NCBI GenBank assembly: GCA_947626365.1
Contig: CANQRW010000001.1
Span: forward strand, 121,392 to 185,391
Reading direction: 5' to 3'
Origin: an uncultured Lachnospiraceae bacterium
Lineage (GTDB): Bacteria; Bacillota; Clostridia; Lachnospirales; Lachnospiraceae
DNA: 64,000 nt
How positions within the stretch are numbered: position 1 is the stretch's first letter; the number at the start of each line of letters is the position of its first letter. Positions 1 through 9,159 of this stretch are shown here, piece by piece. The notes beneath the pieces were generated by a model, which did no database searches, was not told the origin of the DNA, and saw nothing but the letters and a program-made list of their open reading frames with translations. The position numbers were made by a program, and so were the translations under genes.

Positions 1-1188
1 TTGTCGGCGGCGGTGTTTGCCTCTTACTGCAGGGCATACGAAATCAGGGCACCATGGCTGTTTCTTTTCATGATCGTGATATTCAGCCTGAATAAGTGGG
101 AGATGATGATAAATGGAAGCGGCTGGGTCCATTTTCTGGCTTTTGCCGGATTTTATTATCATTATCTGGTGCTGGACCGGGTATGGAGCGGCCAGGAAAA
201 GCCCGGAGATCGGAAGAAACTGCTCTGGCTTCCCGGTCTGCTGATTCTGACGGCGGCAGGACCCTACTGTGCCGTCTATGTAGCCGTGCTGATTCTGGCG
301 TATGGACTTAAGATAATCTTGGAGTTCCGGAAGAACAGAAAAAAGGCGCGGGAATACGCCGGATATCTGCTGGCGGTTACGGTCCCGTTTCTTTTGTACC
401 TGCTGAGCAATTCCTTTGCTGTGGAGGACCACGCGGGGATGCAGGATATCCCCCTGCTTACGCAGCTGCTGGACACGCCGGGATATTTCGTGCGGTTTGT
501 GGTCAAATCATTTTCTTCCATGGTGGTAGAAGTGGAATATGCGCAGGCAGTATTCGCGGATAATCTTCCCTATATGGTGTTGGGCGGCCTGGTAATCGCA
601 GCGTATCTTCTGGCATTGTGGTATCAGTGGAAATATCGGCTGTATGAAAAAACGATTCTTCCGTTAATTTTTATCGGCGCGGGAGGGATGAACCATGCTT
701 TGGTGACGCTTGCCCGGTGGAGTTTTCTGATGGAAGATTACGGAATGAGCTCACGGTATGCCCTTCAGTTTCAGATGGGGATTTTGGGAATCCTTTTAAC
801 CTTTGCCCTGGCGTGGAGACGGCGGCCGAAGAAGGCAGGAAAGGCCGCGATGGCGGTCCTGGCCATTGTCTTTCTGGCGGGGAATCTTCTGAGCACCAGG
901 CATGAACTGGGGAAGGTGGATGCCCGCAGGCAGGTCTGTGAGGCCAGGGCACAGCTGGCTCTTGATTTTGAGAACCGGACCGATGACGAATTGCGGGCCG
1001 GCTTTGAGTACCGTACCAGCCGGCCGGAGAGCGGACAGGCGGTGCGCAGCGCCCTGACGATTCTTAAGGAGCAGGGCTGGAATGTGTTTTATGAAAATGC
1101 CGGGGCGGAGGCTGTGGCCGCAGACGGTGCGGCCGCAAATGGTGCAGCTGCAGACGGTGCGGCCGCAAATGGTGCAGCTGTACAATGA
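1..1188 (+). CDS. Polytopic membrane protein of the polysaccharide cluster, 5' end outside the window
   Basis: Open from the first base, so the true start lies upstream; 395 residues are visible. About seven to eight hydrophobic segments with Arg/Lys-rich loops are followed by a soluble tail of about 100 residues. I do not recognise the family with certainty. It resembles multi-span envelope proteins of O-antigen/capsule loci, including GT-C type glycosyltransferases that use lipid-linked sugars. The last 24 residues are an Ala/Gly/Asp/Asn repeat encoded by a 30-bp tandem repeat. It lies directly before rfbF in the same direction, which supports a role in surface polymer assembly. The function is inferred from context. 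Confidence 0.6.
   Translation: MSAAVFASYCRAYEIRAPWLFLFMIVIFSLNKWEMMINGSGWVHFLAFAGFYYHYLVLDRVWSGQEKPGDRKKLLWLPGLLILTAAGPYCAVYVAVLILAYGLKIILEFRKNRKKAREYAGYLLAVTVPFLLYLLSNSFAVEDHAGMQDIPLLTQLLDTPGYFVRFVVKSFSSMVVEVEYAQAVFADNLPYMVLGGLVIAAYLLALWYQWKYRLYEKTILPLIFIGAGGMNHALVTLARWSFLMEDYGMSSRYALQFQMGILGILLTFALAWRRRPKKAGKAAMAVLAIVFLAGNLLSTRHELGKVDARRQVCEARAQLALDFENRTDDELRAGFEYRTSRPESGQAVRSALTILKEQGWNVFYENAGAEAVAADGAAANGAAADGAAANGAAVQ
1120..1179 (+). repeat. 30-bp in-frame tandem repeat, two copies
   Basis: Two identical 30-bp units (1120-1149 and 1150-1179) encode Ala-Asp-Gly-Ala-Ala-Ala-Asn-Gly-Ala-Ala at the C terminus of the first membrane protein. The unit length is a multiple of three, so copy-number change would alter tail length without breaking the frame. 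Confidence 0.85.
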
Positions 1189-1224
1189 GGCGGCCCGGCA
1201 ACAACAGTGACGGAGGATAAGAAC

Positions 1225-1998
1225 ATGAAGGTAGTGATTCTGGCAGGGGGTCTGGGAACCCGTATCAGTGAGGAAAGCCATCTGAAGCCCAAGCCCATGA
1301 TTGAGATCGGGGGCAGGCCTATACTGTGGCATATCATGAAGTATTATTCCGAATTCGGCTTCCATGATTTTGTCATCTGTCTGGGATACAAGCAGTATGT
1401 GGTGAAGGAGTTTTTCGCCGATTATTTTCTGCATACGTCGGACGTGACCTTCGACCTGGCCAGAAATCAGATGGAGGTTCACAACAATTACGCGGAGCCC
1501 TGGAAGGTGACTCTGGTGGACACGGGCCTGCATACCATGACCGGCGGCAGGATCAAGCGGATCCAGCCGTACATCGGAGACGAGCCCTTCCTTCTGACCT
1601 ACGGCGACGGCGTCAGCACGGTGGATCTGGATGAACTGGTCCGCTTCCATCGCGGCCATGGGAAGATTGCCACCATCACTACGGTGAGCATTGCCCAGAT
1701 GAAGGGAGTGCTGGACATTTCCCCGGATAATGTGGTACAGTCCTTCCGGGAGAAAGAGGAAGAGGATACTACATTAATTAACGGCGGATTCATGATGATG
1801 AATCCGGAGATTTTCGGTTATCTGAAGGATGATACTACAGTGTTTGAGAAGGAGCCGATGCAGCGGCTGGCCGCGGAAGGCCAGCTGATGAGCTACCATC
1901 ACACAGGCTTCTGGCAGTGTATGGATACCCAGCGGGAGATGAAGAAGCTGGAGGAACTCTGGCAGAGCGGCAAAGCTCCCTGGAAGATATGGAAATAA
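1225..1998 (+). CDS. rfbF: Glucose-1-phosphate cytidylyltransferase
   Basis: Makes CDP-D-glucose from CTP and glucose-1-phosphate, the first step to CDP-linked 3,6-dideoxyhexoses. The 257-residue product opens with the nucleotidyltransferase signature VILAGGLGTRISEES, followed by KPKPMIEIGGRPILWHIMKYY, both typical of RfbF. The ATG at 1225 is preferred over an in-frame GTG at 1207 because a GGAGG (1212-1216) sits eight bases before it. The length matches the family. rfbG and rfbH follow in pathway order, which makes the assignment firm. Confidence 0.95.
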   Translation: MKVVILAGGLGTRISEESHLKPKPMIEIGGRPILWHIMKYYSEFGFHDFVICLGYKQYVVKEFFADYFLHTSDVTFDLARNQMEVHNNYAEPWKVTLVDTGLHTMTGGRIKRIQPYIGDEPFLLTYGDGVSTVDLDELVRFHRGHGKIATITTVSIAQMKGVLDISPDNVVQSFREKEEEDTTLINGGFMMMNPEIFGYLKDDTTVFEKEPMQRLAAEGQLMSYHHTGFWQCMDTQREMKKLEELWQSGKAPWKIWK

Positions 1999-2052
1999 CC
2001 GTATCAGGCTGCAGGACGGGATGGAAATCTGAAAGAGGAAAGGAGCGGCGGA

Positions 2053-3153
2053 ATGGCCGATCAATATAATCAACTGAAAGAATTTTACAGCGGAAAGCGG
2101 GTGCTGGTAACCGGGCATACCGGCTTCAAAGGAAGCTGGCTGTGCCGGATTCTGACCGGTCTTGGGGCGCAGGTGACCGGATATGCCCTGGAACCGGGGA
2201 CAGTGCCCAGCCTTTTTGAGACGGCGGGACTGGCAGAGACCATAGACAGCAGAATCGGAGATGTGCGGGACCTGACCCATCTCAAAAGGGTATTTCAGGA
2301 GAAGGAGCCGGAGATCGTCTTTCACCTGGCGGCCCAGCCCATTGTCCGGGATTCCTATAAAGAGCCGGTCTATACCTATGAGACCAATGTGATGGGGACG
2401 GTCCATGTGCTGGAATGCGTCCGGCTGACCCCGTCGGTCAGGTCGTTTCTGAATGTGACGACCGATAAAGTCTATGAAAACAGGGAGTGGGAATACGGGT
2501 ACCGGGAGTGTGATCCGCTGGACGGCTACGATCCCTACTCCAATTCCAAATCCTGCTCAGAACTGGTGACGCACAGCTATGCCAGGTCGTTTTTCGGCGA
2601 TGGCAGGTGTGCAATCTCCACTTCCCGGGCGGGCAATGTCATCGGAGGCGGCGATTTCGCCAACGACCGGATTATTCCGGACTGTGTCCGCGCGGTGCTG
2701 AAGGGAGAAGAGATCGCTGTGCGCAATCCGCATTCCACCCGGCCTTTCCAGCATGTGCTGGAGCCGCTGGGAGCGTATCTTCTGATCGCCATGAGACAGT
2801 ATGAGGATGCCTCTTATGCCGGATACTACAACGTAGGACCTGATGATGGAGATTGTGTCACCACAGGCCGGCTGGTAGATCTGTTCTGCCAAGCCTGGAA
2901 AGAACTGGGAGGCGCGGCGTCCTGGGTCAGCAGAAGCGACGGAGGTCCTCATGAGGCCAATTTCCTGAAGCTGGACTGTTCGAAGATAAAGAAGACCTTC
3001 GGCTGGCGGCCCCATATGGGAGTGAAAGAGGCTGTGGAGTGGACGGCGGAGTGGACGAAAGAATGGATGGACGGCCGGGATATGGCGCTGGTTATGGACC
3101 GACAGATTCAGAGATATTTTATTGTGAAAGCACAGGACAGGAAGGAAGATTGA
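2053..3153 (+). CDS. rfbG: CDP-glucose 4,6-dehydratase
   Basis: NAD-dependent short-chain dehydratase that converts CDP-glucose to CDP-4-keto-6-deoxyglucose. The N terminus has the Rossmann motif VLVTGHTGFKGSWL. The catalytic region shows TTDKVYEN and Y-x3-K in DPYSNSKSCSE, as in extended SDR dehydratases, and RAGNVIGGGDFANDRIIPD is typical of RfbG. The 366-residue length is normal. A purine-rich AGGAAAGGAG precedes the ATG. It lies 54 bp after rfbF and three bases before rfbH, so the three genes are probably one transcription unit. Confidence 0.95.
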   Translation: MADQYNQLKEFYSGKRVLVTGHTGFKGSWLCRILTGLGAQVTGYALEPGTVPSLFETAGLAETIDSRIGDVRDLTHLKRVFQEKEPEIVFHLAAQPIVRDSYKEPVYTYETNVMGTVHVLECVRLTPSVRSFLNVTTDKVYENREWEYGYRECDPLDGYDPYSNSKSCSELVTHSYARSFFGDGRCAISTSRAGNVIGGGDFANDRIIPDCVRAVLKGEEIAVRNPHSTRPFQHVLEPLGAYLLIAMRQYEDASYAGYYNVGPDDGDCVTTGRLVDLFCQAWKELGGAASWVSRSDGGPHEANFLKLDCSKIKKTFGWRPHMGVKEAVEWTAEWTKEWMDGRDMALVMDRQIQRYFIVKAQDRKED

Positions 3154-3156
3154 TCT

Positions 3157-4494
3157 ATGTTTGAGGGAAAGACAGAGGCCCAGGCCAGACAGGAGATTCT
3201 GGAGATGGTAGGGGCCTATTGCGATAAATATCACCAGAAGAAGCCGTATGCGGAAGGAGACCGGATTCCTTACGCATCCCGCGTCTATGACCGGCAGGAG
3301 ATGATGAATCTGGCGGACAGCACCCTGGAGTTCTGGCTGACTGCCGGCAGGTATACGGATCAGTTTGAGAAGAAACTGGCAGAGTATCTGCAGGTTCGGT
3401 ACTGTTCTCTGGTTAACTCCGGGTCTTCCGCCAATCTTCTGGCATTTATGGCTCTCACATCGCCTCTTCTTGGGGAGAGGCAGGTAAAGCCAGGCCATGA
3501 GATGATCACGGTGGCGGCTGGATTTCCCACCACAGTGACTCCGGCGATCCAGTACGGAGTGGTCCCGGTGTTTGTGGATGTGACCATTCCCCAGTACAAT
3601 ATCGATGTGAGCCGGCTGGAGGAAGCCTGTTCCGACAAAACCAGAGTGGTGATGCTTGCCCATACCCTGGGGAATCCCTTCGACCTTGGGGCAGTGAAAG
3701 ATTTCTGCGCCAGGCACGATCTGTGGCTGATTGAGGATAACTGCGACGCCCTGGGAAGCCGGTATACCATAGACGGTCAGGAGCGGTTTACGGGAACTGT
3801 GGGAGATATCGGAACCTCCAGCTTCTATCCGCCCCATCATATGACCATGGGTGAGGGCGGAGCCGTCTACACGGACAATCCTCTGCTTCACAGGATCATC
3901 CGCTCCTTCCGTGACTGGGGGCGGGACTGCGTCTGCCCGCCGGGACGCGACAATCTGTGCGGCCACCGGTTCGACCGGCAGTACGGACAGCTGCCGCCGG
4001 GCTACGATCACAAATACGTCTACTCCCATTTCGGATATAATTTGAAGGCTACGGATATGCAGGCCGCCATTGGCTGCGCCCAGCTGGACAAGTTCCCTTC
4101 TTTTGTGGAACGGAGGCGTCATAATTTTGACAGGCTGTACGCGGGCCTGAAGGGTACGGAGGAGAAACTGATTCTTCCGGAGGCGGCGGAGAACTCCCGG
4201 CCCAGCTGGTTTGGTTTCCTGATTACCTGCAGGGAGGGCGTGGACCGGAACCATGTGGTACAGTATGTGGAGGAGAAGGGAGTCCAGACCCGGATGCTCT
4301 TTGCGGGCAATCTGACCAGACATCCCTGTTTCGACCAGATGCGCCGGACCGGCCAGGGATACCGCGTCGCGGGAGAACTGGTCAATACGGACCGAATCAT
4401 GTCGGACACCTTCTGGGTAGGGGTCTATCCGGGCATGACAGACGAGATGACAGATTATATGGCGAAGACCATTCGGGAAGCCATAGGAATGTAA
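3157..4494 (+). CDS. rfbH: CDP-4-keto-6-deoxyglucose 3-dehydrase (E1), iron-sulfur PMP enzyme
   Basis: Removes the C3 hydroxyl of CDP-4-keto-6-deoxyglucose, giving the intermediate of abequose, paratose, tyvelose and ascarylose. The fold is that of the DegT/aspartate aminotransferase superfamily, but the usual PLP-binding lysine is replaced by histidine in SSFYPPHHMTMGEGG (His227/228), the hallmark of E1. Cysteines at 258, 260 and 268 form C-x-C-x7-C and Cys196 is the likely fourth ligand of the [2Fe-2S] cluster. 445 residues is normal. The partner reductase (E3) and the final dideoxysugar synthase are not in this window and may lie upstream. Confidence 0.95.
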   Translation: MFEGKTEAQARQEILEMVGAYCDKYHQKKPYAEGDRIPYASRVYDRQEMMNLADSTLEFWLTAGRYTDQFEKKLAEYLQVRYCSLVNSGSSANLLAFMALTSPLLGERQVKPGHEMITVAAGFPTTVTPAIQYGVVPVFVDVTIPQYNIDVSRLEEACSDKTRVVMLAHTLGNPFDLGAVKDFCARHDLWLIEDNCDALGSRYTIDGQERFTGTVGDIGTSSFYPPHHMTMGEGGAVYTDNPLLHRIIRSFRDWGRDCVCPPGRDNLCGHRFDRQYGQLPPGYDHKYVYSHFGYNLKATDMQAAIGCAQLDKFPSFVERRRHNFDRLYAGLKGTEEKLILPEAAENSRPSWFGFLITCREGVDRNHVVQYVEEKGVQTRMLFAGNLTRHPCFDQMRRTGQGYRVAGELVNTDRIMSDTFWVGVYPGMTDEMTDYMAKTIREAIGM

Positions 4495-4514
4495 CAATGC
4501 GGGAGAGAACTGCT

Positions 4515-5393
4515 ATGGAAGAAAACAGGACTGCGGCATCGGCTGCGAACAGTTTGGAGGCGGTCCATAAAGCCAATCTGCAGATGTTAAAGGAGATAGA
4601 CCGGATCTGCAGGAAATACGGGATACAGTATATGCTGGATTCCGGAACCCTTTTGGGGGCTGTGCGCCATAAGGGATTTATTCCCTGGGATGACGACGCG
4701 GATGTGGCCTTTACAAGAGAAAACTATGAAAAATTTGCGAAGGTAGCCCGGAAGGAACTGCCGAAGGGCATGAGGCTTCTGGAACCGTGGGAACTGCAGG
4801 GCGGAAAGGTATTCTATGATTTTACACCGAGAATCCTGTATCTGAACAGCCGGACCCATGGGGACGATGATATGATGAGATTCTACGGCGGAAGGCTGAA
4901 TCATCTGTGGGTGGATCTGTTTATTATTGACGAACTGCCTGAGAAGCGCATTCCGGCTGACTGGACGAAGCTTCTCCATGTGGCTGTCTACGGTCTTGCC
5001 ATGGGACACCGCAATAAGCTGGACTTTTCCAAATACGGCGCCGCGGGCAGGCTGGCGATAGGCATACTGGCCGGTATCGGCCAGAGGATACCTATGAAGC
5101 GCATATTCCGCTGGCAGCGGTCCGTGGCCCTGAAGGACAGGAAGGGAAAGAGCGCTCTGGGCTATTACAGCAATTATCAGCCGGATTTCCTCTATGTGAC
5201 TGTGCGGAGAGAATGGATTGAAGAGATGGTTGACCTGCCTTTTGAGGATACGGTGTTTATGGGACCGAAGGGCTGGGATCAGATGCTGACCCTGCTTTAC
5301 GGCGATTATATGCAGCTGCCGCCGGAAGAAAAGAGAGTGCCGGCTCATTCGGGAGCTGAACTGGAAGTTTACGGTATGGAGAATTCGATATGA
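4515..5393 (+). CDS. LicD family protein
   Basis: LicD proteins transfer phosphocholine or related phospho-groups to surface glycans or teichoic acids. Residues about 40-75 hold the family core MLDSGTLLGAVRHKGFIPWD followed by DDADVAF, including the metal-binding aspartates. The ATG at 4515, with GGGAGAG about eight bases upstream, looks better than the in-frame ATG at 4497, which has no good ribosome binding site and almost touches the rfbH stop. The product has 292 residues from 4515. The stop overlaps the next start (ATGA), indicating coupling. The transferred group is unknown. Confidence 0.85.
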   Translation: MEENRTAASAANSLEAVHKANLQMLKEIDRICRKYGIQYMLDSGTLLGAVRHKGFIPWDDDADVAFTRENYEKFAKVARKELPKGMRLLEPWELQGGKVFYDFTPRILYLNSRTHGDDDMMRFYGGRLNHLWVDLFIIDELPEKRIPADWTKLLHVAVYGLAMGHRNKLDFSKYGAAGRLAIGILAGIGQRIPMKRIFRWQRSVALKDRKGKSALGYYSNYQPDFLYVTVRREWIEEMVDLPFEDTVFMGPKGWDQMLTLLYGDYMQLPPEEKRVPAHSGAELEVYGMENSI

Positions 5394-7726
5394 AATCATG
5401 TTCCCTAAAAGAGAAATGGATATGGCTGATCCTGGCAGTGCTTTTGGCGGCAGGAATTGCTCATGCCACAGAGAGGAATCTGATTCATGGAATATATGCC
5501 AGTACGCTTGCTCAAAAGCCTTATCGGCTGATGATTGCGGAACTGTTTATTCTGTTTGCCGCGTTTCTCCTGATTGGAAGAAAGGTTTCCTCCGGCTGGA
5601 AAAGGGGGATCTGTATCGCCTCTGTAATGGCGGTGTTTCTGTGGATTCATGTAATCCTGGTGCCGCTTATGGTGTCCGGGCTGTATCTGCTTTATATCTG
5701 CATGGTGGGGAGAAATATCCGCAGGGATCCCAGATTTGATATGGGGCGCGATTTTCTGCTGGGAAGCATGGCGGTGATCTGCCTTTTCTGTCTGATGTCG
5801 GCGGCTGGAATCGGTTCGATTCCCTGTATGACCGCAGCAGTCATTGTAAGCGGGCTGGCGTTAGTTCTGTTGGAAGTGTGGAAATGGCGGAAGAGAGGCA
5901 GGCGGACAGGAGGAGTATCCAGATGCTTCAGAACCATGATACTTGGCGGAGAGGAAATCGCGGGTCGTGGGCAATGGTCCTGGACCGCCGCGGCAGGAGT
6001 GGCCTTTGTCCTTACCATGTTCTGTATCCAGGCCGGCAGACTCAATATCGCTCTTGATTATGATACCCTGTGGTATGAGGTGCGCAGCCCCTATATTCTG
6101 AATAACGGCAGGGGAATTTATGAAAATCTGGGCACAATGGCAGTGGTCCACACTTACGCGAAGGGCTGGGAGACCCTTATGCTTCCGCTGTCAGATCTTC
6201 CGTCCTTCGGTTTCCTCATGTCCGCCAGCCTGTGGATGGCGGCAGGCGCCGTATATACGGTTTATCTGATTGCCCGGTACTTTATGGGAAAGAGAAGAGC
6301 CGGATTTGTCACCGTGTTCGTCGCTTCCATCCCGGCTGTCATGAATATGGCGGCATCGGCGAAGACCGATATGGCGGTGGTGTTTGTTCAGATGCTGATG
6401 ATCCTTGAGATTCTCCGGTTTCTCACGCGGAAGGACAGTTCCCGCGGAGACAGCTGCCTGATGGCCGGAACCAGGGATACGGCACTGTATTACGGGGCGG
6501 CTGCCATGATATTCAGCTGGACGATTAAGCCTACGGCTATGGTGCATTCCACGGCAATCTGCGGCATGACGTTTCTGTATCTTCTGTGGAACCGGGATTT
6601 TACGCTGCGCTGTCATAGGAGGAACCGCCCGGAGGCGATTTTGACCGCGGTCCTGACAATATGCGAGCTGACAGGGATGTGGGCCAGGACCTGGCTGATT
6701 ACCGGCATGCCGGTAACATCCATATTCAGTTCGGTACTGTCAAAGCTGGGATTTCATCTGAAATATCCTTTCGCGATGCGGTCAATTCCCAATACTGCCT
6801 CTGAGATGGGACTGGAAGAAAAGATCCGCCACCTGGCAGAAAGACTGTACGGGTTTGTATTAAGCCCTCACGATAAGGGCGACATGGATCATGTGATCAT
6901 GGTCTGGGGATGTATGACTGTCTGGTTCTTTTTCTGGACAGCCGCAGCTATCCTGCTTTTGAAAAAGAAACGCCGGGAGAATCCGGTCCGGCGAAAGCTG
7001 TCCGGATGGTTTGCGATCGTTTTTTTCCCATTCGCGGCAGTAAATATGGCCAGCCTGTATCTGCTGGGGCAGGTGGACGGAAACTATTTTATGCTGTTTT
7101 ATATATTGCTGGTGATAGGTGGATTCAATCTTCTCGGCAGGCTGGAAAATGGCTCCATGCGCCTGGCGATAGAGTCGCTGGCGATTCCGGCAATATTGTT
7201 TTCTGCCGTATTTATGACGTTGTCCAACTGGGCCTGGGCCATAGGGTTCACGCCGATCAATCTGATTCACAGGGGCTACTACCGGCATCAGGATGAATGG
7301 GAGACCAGGCTGGCGGACCAGGGAAGCCGTGCCATCTGGGACATTCTGGCGGAGAATCCCAGAAACAGGGTGATCGTTGCCGCGGATCTGCCGGCATTAA
7401 TGTTCCCCTGCAGTACCCAGTCTTTCGTGGATATTACCGGTTCTAACGGAAATATTTATGTGACGGACACGGCAGATGATTTCGCGGAATTTATGGAATA
7501 TGCCGGGACAGACTATTTTTATGCGGATCTCAGCTGGACGGGCGGGGGAGAATGGACATGGGATCTGATCAGTGATATGGTTGAGGCGGGATATCTGGAG
7601 CCCGTTTGCTATGAAAATGTGAGAATGCTGGCAAAGGTACATCCGGAAGGACAGGATCCCGAAAAGACTGCTGAGGCATTCCGGTATTTTCAGGAGGAAT
7701 ATCTTTATAAATTTGTCAGGCAATAA
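5390..7726 (+). CDS. Large multi-span membrane protein, putative GT-C type glycosyltransferase
   Basis: 778 residues with about a dozen hydrophobic segments and a soluble C-terminal part of about 150 residues. The first extracytoplasmic stretch after the central helices reads LDYDTLWYEVRSPYILNNG; acidic residues in such a loop are typical of GT-C glycosyltransferases that take sugar from polyprenyl phosphate. The motif is suggestive, not diagnostic. The start overlaps the licD-like stop, and a GT2 that could make the lipid-linked donor follows 18 bp downstream. I infer a role in decorating the surface polymer. Confidence 0.6.
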   Translation: MKSCSLKEKWIWLILAVLLAAGIAHATERNLIHGIYASTLAQKPYRLMIAELFILFAAFLLIGRKVSSGWKRGICIASVMAVFLWIHVILVPLMVSGLYLLYICMVGRNIRRDPRFDMGRDFLLGSMAVICLFCLMSAAGIGSIPCMTAAVIVSGLALVLLEVWKWRKRGRRTGGVSRCFRTMILGGEEIAGRGQWSWTAAAGVAFVLTMFCIQAGRLNIALDYDTLWYEVRSPYILNNGRGIYENLGTMAVVHTYAKGWETLMLPLSDLPSFGFLMSASLWMAAGAVYTVYLIARYFMGKRRAGFVTVFVASIPAVMNMAASAKTDMAVVFVQMLMILEILRFLTRKDSSRGDSCLMAGTRDTALYYGAAAMIFSWTIKPTAMVHSTAICGMTFLYLLWNRDFTLRCHRRNRPEAILTAVLTICELTGMWARTWLITGMPVTSIFSSVLSKLGFHLKYPFAMRSIPNTASEMGLEEKIRHLAERLYGFVLSPHDKGDMDHVIMVWGCMTVWFFFWTAAAILLLKKKRRENPVRRKLSGWFAIVFFPFAAVNMASLYLLGQVDGNYFMLFYILLVIGGFNLLGRLENGSMRLAIESLAIPAILFSAVFMTLSNWAWAIGFTPINLIHRGYYRHQDEWETRLADQGSRAIWDILAENPRNRVIVAADLPALMFPCSTQSFVDITGSNGNIYVTDTADDFAEFMEYAGTDYFYADLSWTGGGEWTWDLISDMVEAGYLEPVCYENVRMLAKVHPEGQDPEKTAEAFRYFQEEYLYKFVRQ

Positions 7727-7744
7727 GACGGAAGGGAACGCGGT

Positions 7745-8671
7745 ATGGTTCGATTGTTGTCGGTTGTAGTGTCGGTCTACAACGAGGAAGCGGTACTGGA
7801 ACAATTTTACGGGGAAGTAAGCAGAGTGCTTAAGGAAATTTCCTGGGAGTATGAGCTGCTGTTTGTAAACGATGGAAGCCAGGATGGAAGCCGAGAGATA
7901 CTGGACCGTCTGGCTGCTCAGGATGAAAGGGTGAAGGTGGTCAGCTTTTCCCGCAATTTCGGACATGAGGCGGCCATGATCGCCGGCGTGGATTACAGCC
8001 GCGGGGATGGCATTATCTGCATGGATGCGGATCTACAGCATCCGCCCCAGTGTATTCCTCAGATTCTGGAAAAATTCGAGGAGGGGTATCACGTTATCAG
8101 CATGGTCCGGACCAGGAACCGGTCGGCCGGAATCATCAAGAATCTGACTTCAGCCGGATTCTACAAGGTAATCAATCTGCTGTCGGATGTGCATTTTGAG
8201 AGCAACGCGTCAGATTTCTTTGCCATCAGCAGGAATGTGGCCGATGTGCTTAAGCGTAATTATCGGGAGCATGTCCGTTTCCTGCGCGGATATGTGCAGA
8301 ATGTAGGGTTTAAACGGACGACGCTTCCCTATGAAGCCGGAATCAGAGCAGCCGGCGAGAGTAAATACAGTATCCGCAAATTGTTTCAGTTTTCCATCAA
8401 TACCATTGTGTGTTTCTCCAACCTGCCCTTGAAGCTGGGAATCTATGCGGGATTGATGGCGGCCCTCATGGGCCTGGTCGTTCTGATCTACACGCTGTTT
8501 ACCAGAAATGGGGCTCCCAGCGGGTATGCAACCATTGTGATTCTCAATTGTTTTATGTTCGCTGTCCTGTTCCTGATCGTGGGGATCATCGGCGAGTATA
8601 TTTCGATTTTGTTTACAGAATTGAAGGATCGTCCTATTTATATTGTAGAGGATACGAAGAATATAGATTAA
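7745..8671 (+). CDS. Family 2 glycosyltransferase, polyprenyl-phosphate sugar transferase type
   Basis: Probably moves a sugar from a nucleotide to undecaprenyl phosphate at the inner face of the membrane (DPM1/GtrB-like). The N-terminal GT-A domain shows SVVVSVYNEEAVLEQF, FVNDGSQDGS and the DxD-type MDADLQHPP. RFLRGYVQNVGFKRTTLPYE occupies the acceptor-side region. Two C-terminal membrane helices (about 230-295) fit GtrB-type enzymes. 308 residues is the usual length. A GGAAGGG ribosome binding site precedes the ATG. As last gene of the cluster it would supply the donor for the neighbouring membrane proteins. Confidence 0.85.
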   Translation: MVRLLSVVVSVYNEEAVLEQFYGEVSRVLKEISWEYELLFVNDGSQDGSREILDRLAAQDERVKVVSFSRNFGHEAAMIAGVDYSRGDGIICMDADLQHPPQCIPQILEKFEEGYHVISMVRTRNRSAGIIKNLTSAGFYKVINLLSDVHFESNASDFFAISRNVADVLKRNYREHVRFLRGYVQNVGFKRTTLPYEAGIRAAGESKYSIRKLFQFSINTIVCFSNLPLKLGIYAGLMAALMGLVVLIYTLFTRNGAPSGYATIVILNCFMFAVLFLIVGIIGEYISILFTELKDRPIYIVEDTKNID

Positions 8672-8759
8672 AATCCATAAAATCTTTGCAGGGGATAGTA
8701 TATCGCCCCATAAAGCCGTTTCTTTGGGATACACTATTCCTAAAAAAGGAGACGGTCAC

Positions 8760-8999
8760 ATGAAGATATGCGAAGCTACCAACATGAGAATACAACAGTT
8801 GCGTAAAGAGAAGCGCATGACGGTTTATGCGCTGATTTATCAGAGTGGAATGCCCTCCTCCACAGTTAAGAGCATTCTTCATGGGAAAAGTCAGAATCCC
8901 GGTATCGTGAATATTAAGAAGATTGCTGAAGGACTGGGCGTGACGATCAGAGAGTTTTATGATTCGGAGATCTTTGACGATCTGGACCCTGAGGATTAA
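8760..8999 (+). CDS. Small XRE-family helix-turn-helix regulator
   Basis: 79 residues that are almost entirely a Cro/C1-type DNA-binding domain. The pattern MRIQQLRKEKRMTVYALIYQ then SGMPSSTVKSILHGKS, and later IKKIAEGLGVTIREFYD, covers the five helices. A TTG at 8724 is in frame, but AAAGGAG at 8746-8752 fits the ATG at 8760. The acidic tail is short and there is no effector domain. It follows the polysaccharide cluster by 88 bp and may regulate it or itself. The target is unknown. Confidence 0.85.
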   Translation: MKICEATNMRIQQLRKEKRMTVYALIYQSGMPSSTVKSILHGKSQNPGIVNIKKIAEGLGVTIREFYDSEIFDDLDPED

Positions 9000-9159
9000 C
9001 GGAAATTCCACTGACATTGCGGAGATGATCCGGAATGTCTTTTTCTTTTATTTTGCCGCGGATGAGGGACAGGCATCTGCCGCCCGCCGATCCGCGTTTG
9101 GAGGCGGCATTTGCCGGACTGCCGGCGCAAAGGTCCGGAGGAGAATAAGGAGGAACGCT

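Noticed and set aside
1207..1224. GTG at 1207 as rfbF start
   Set aside because: The GGAGG needed for initiation lies between it and the ATG at 1225.
2557..4497. 646-codon minus-strand frame opposite rfbG and rfbH
   Set aside because: Spans two well-supported genes and has shadow-like composition.
9000..9159. PyrR-type attenuator before pyrC
   Set aside because: I found a small GC stem (TGCCGCC/GGCGGCA) but no PyrR binding loop and no terminator.
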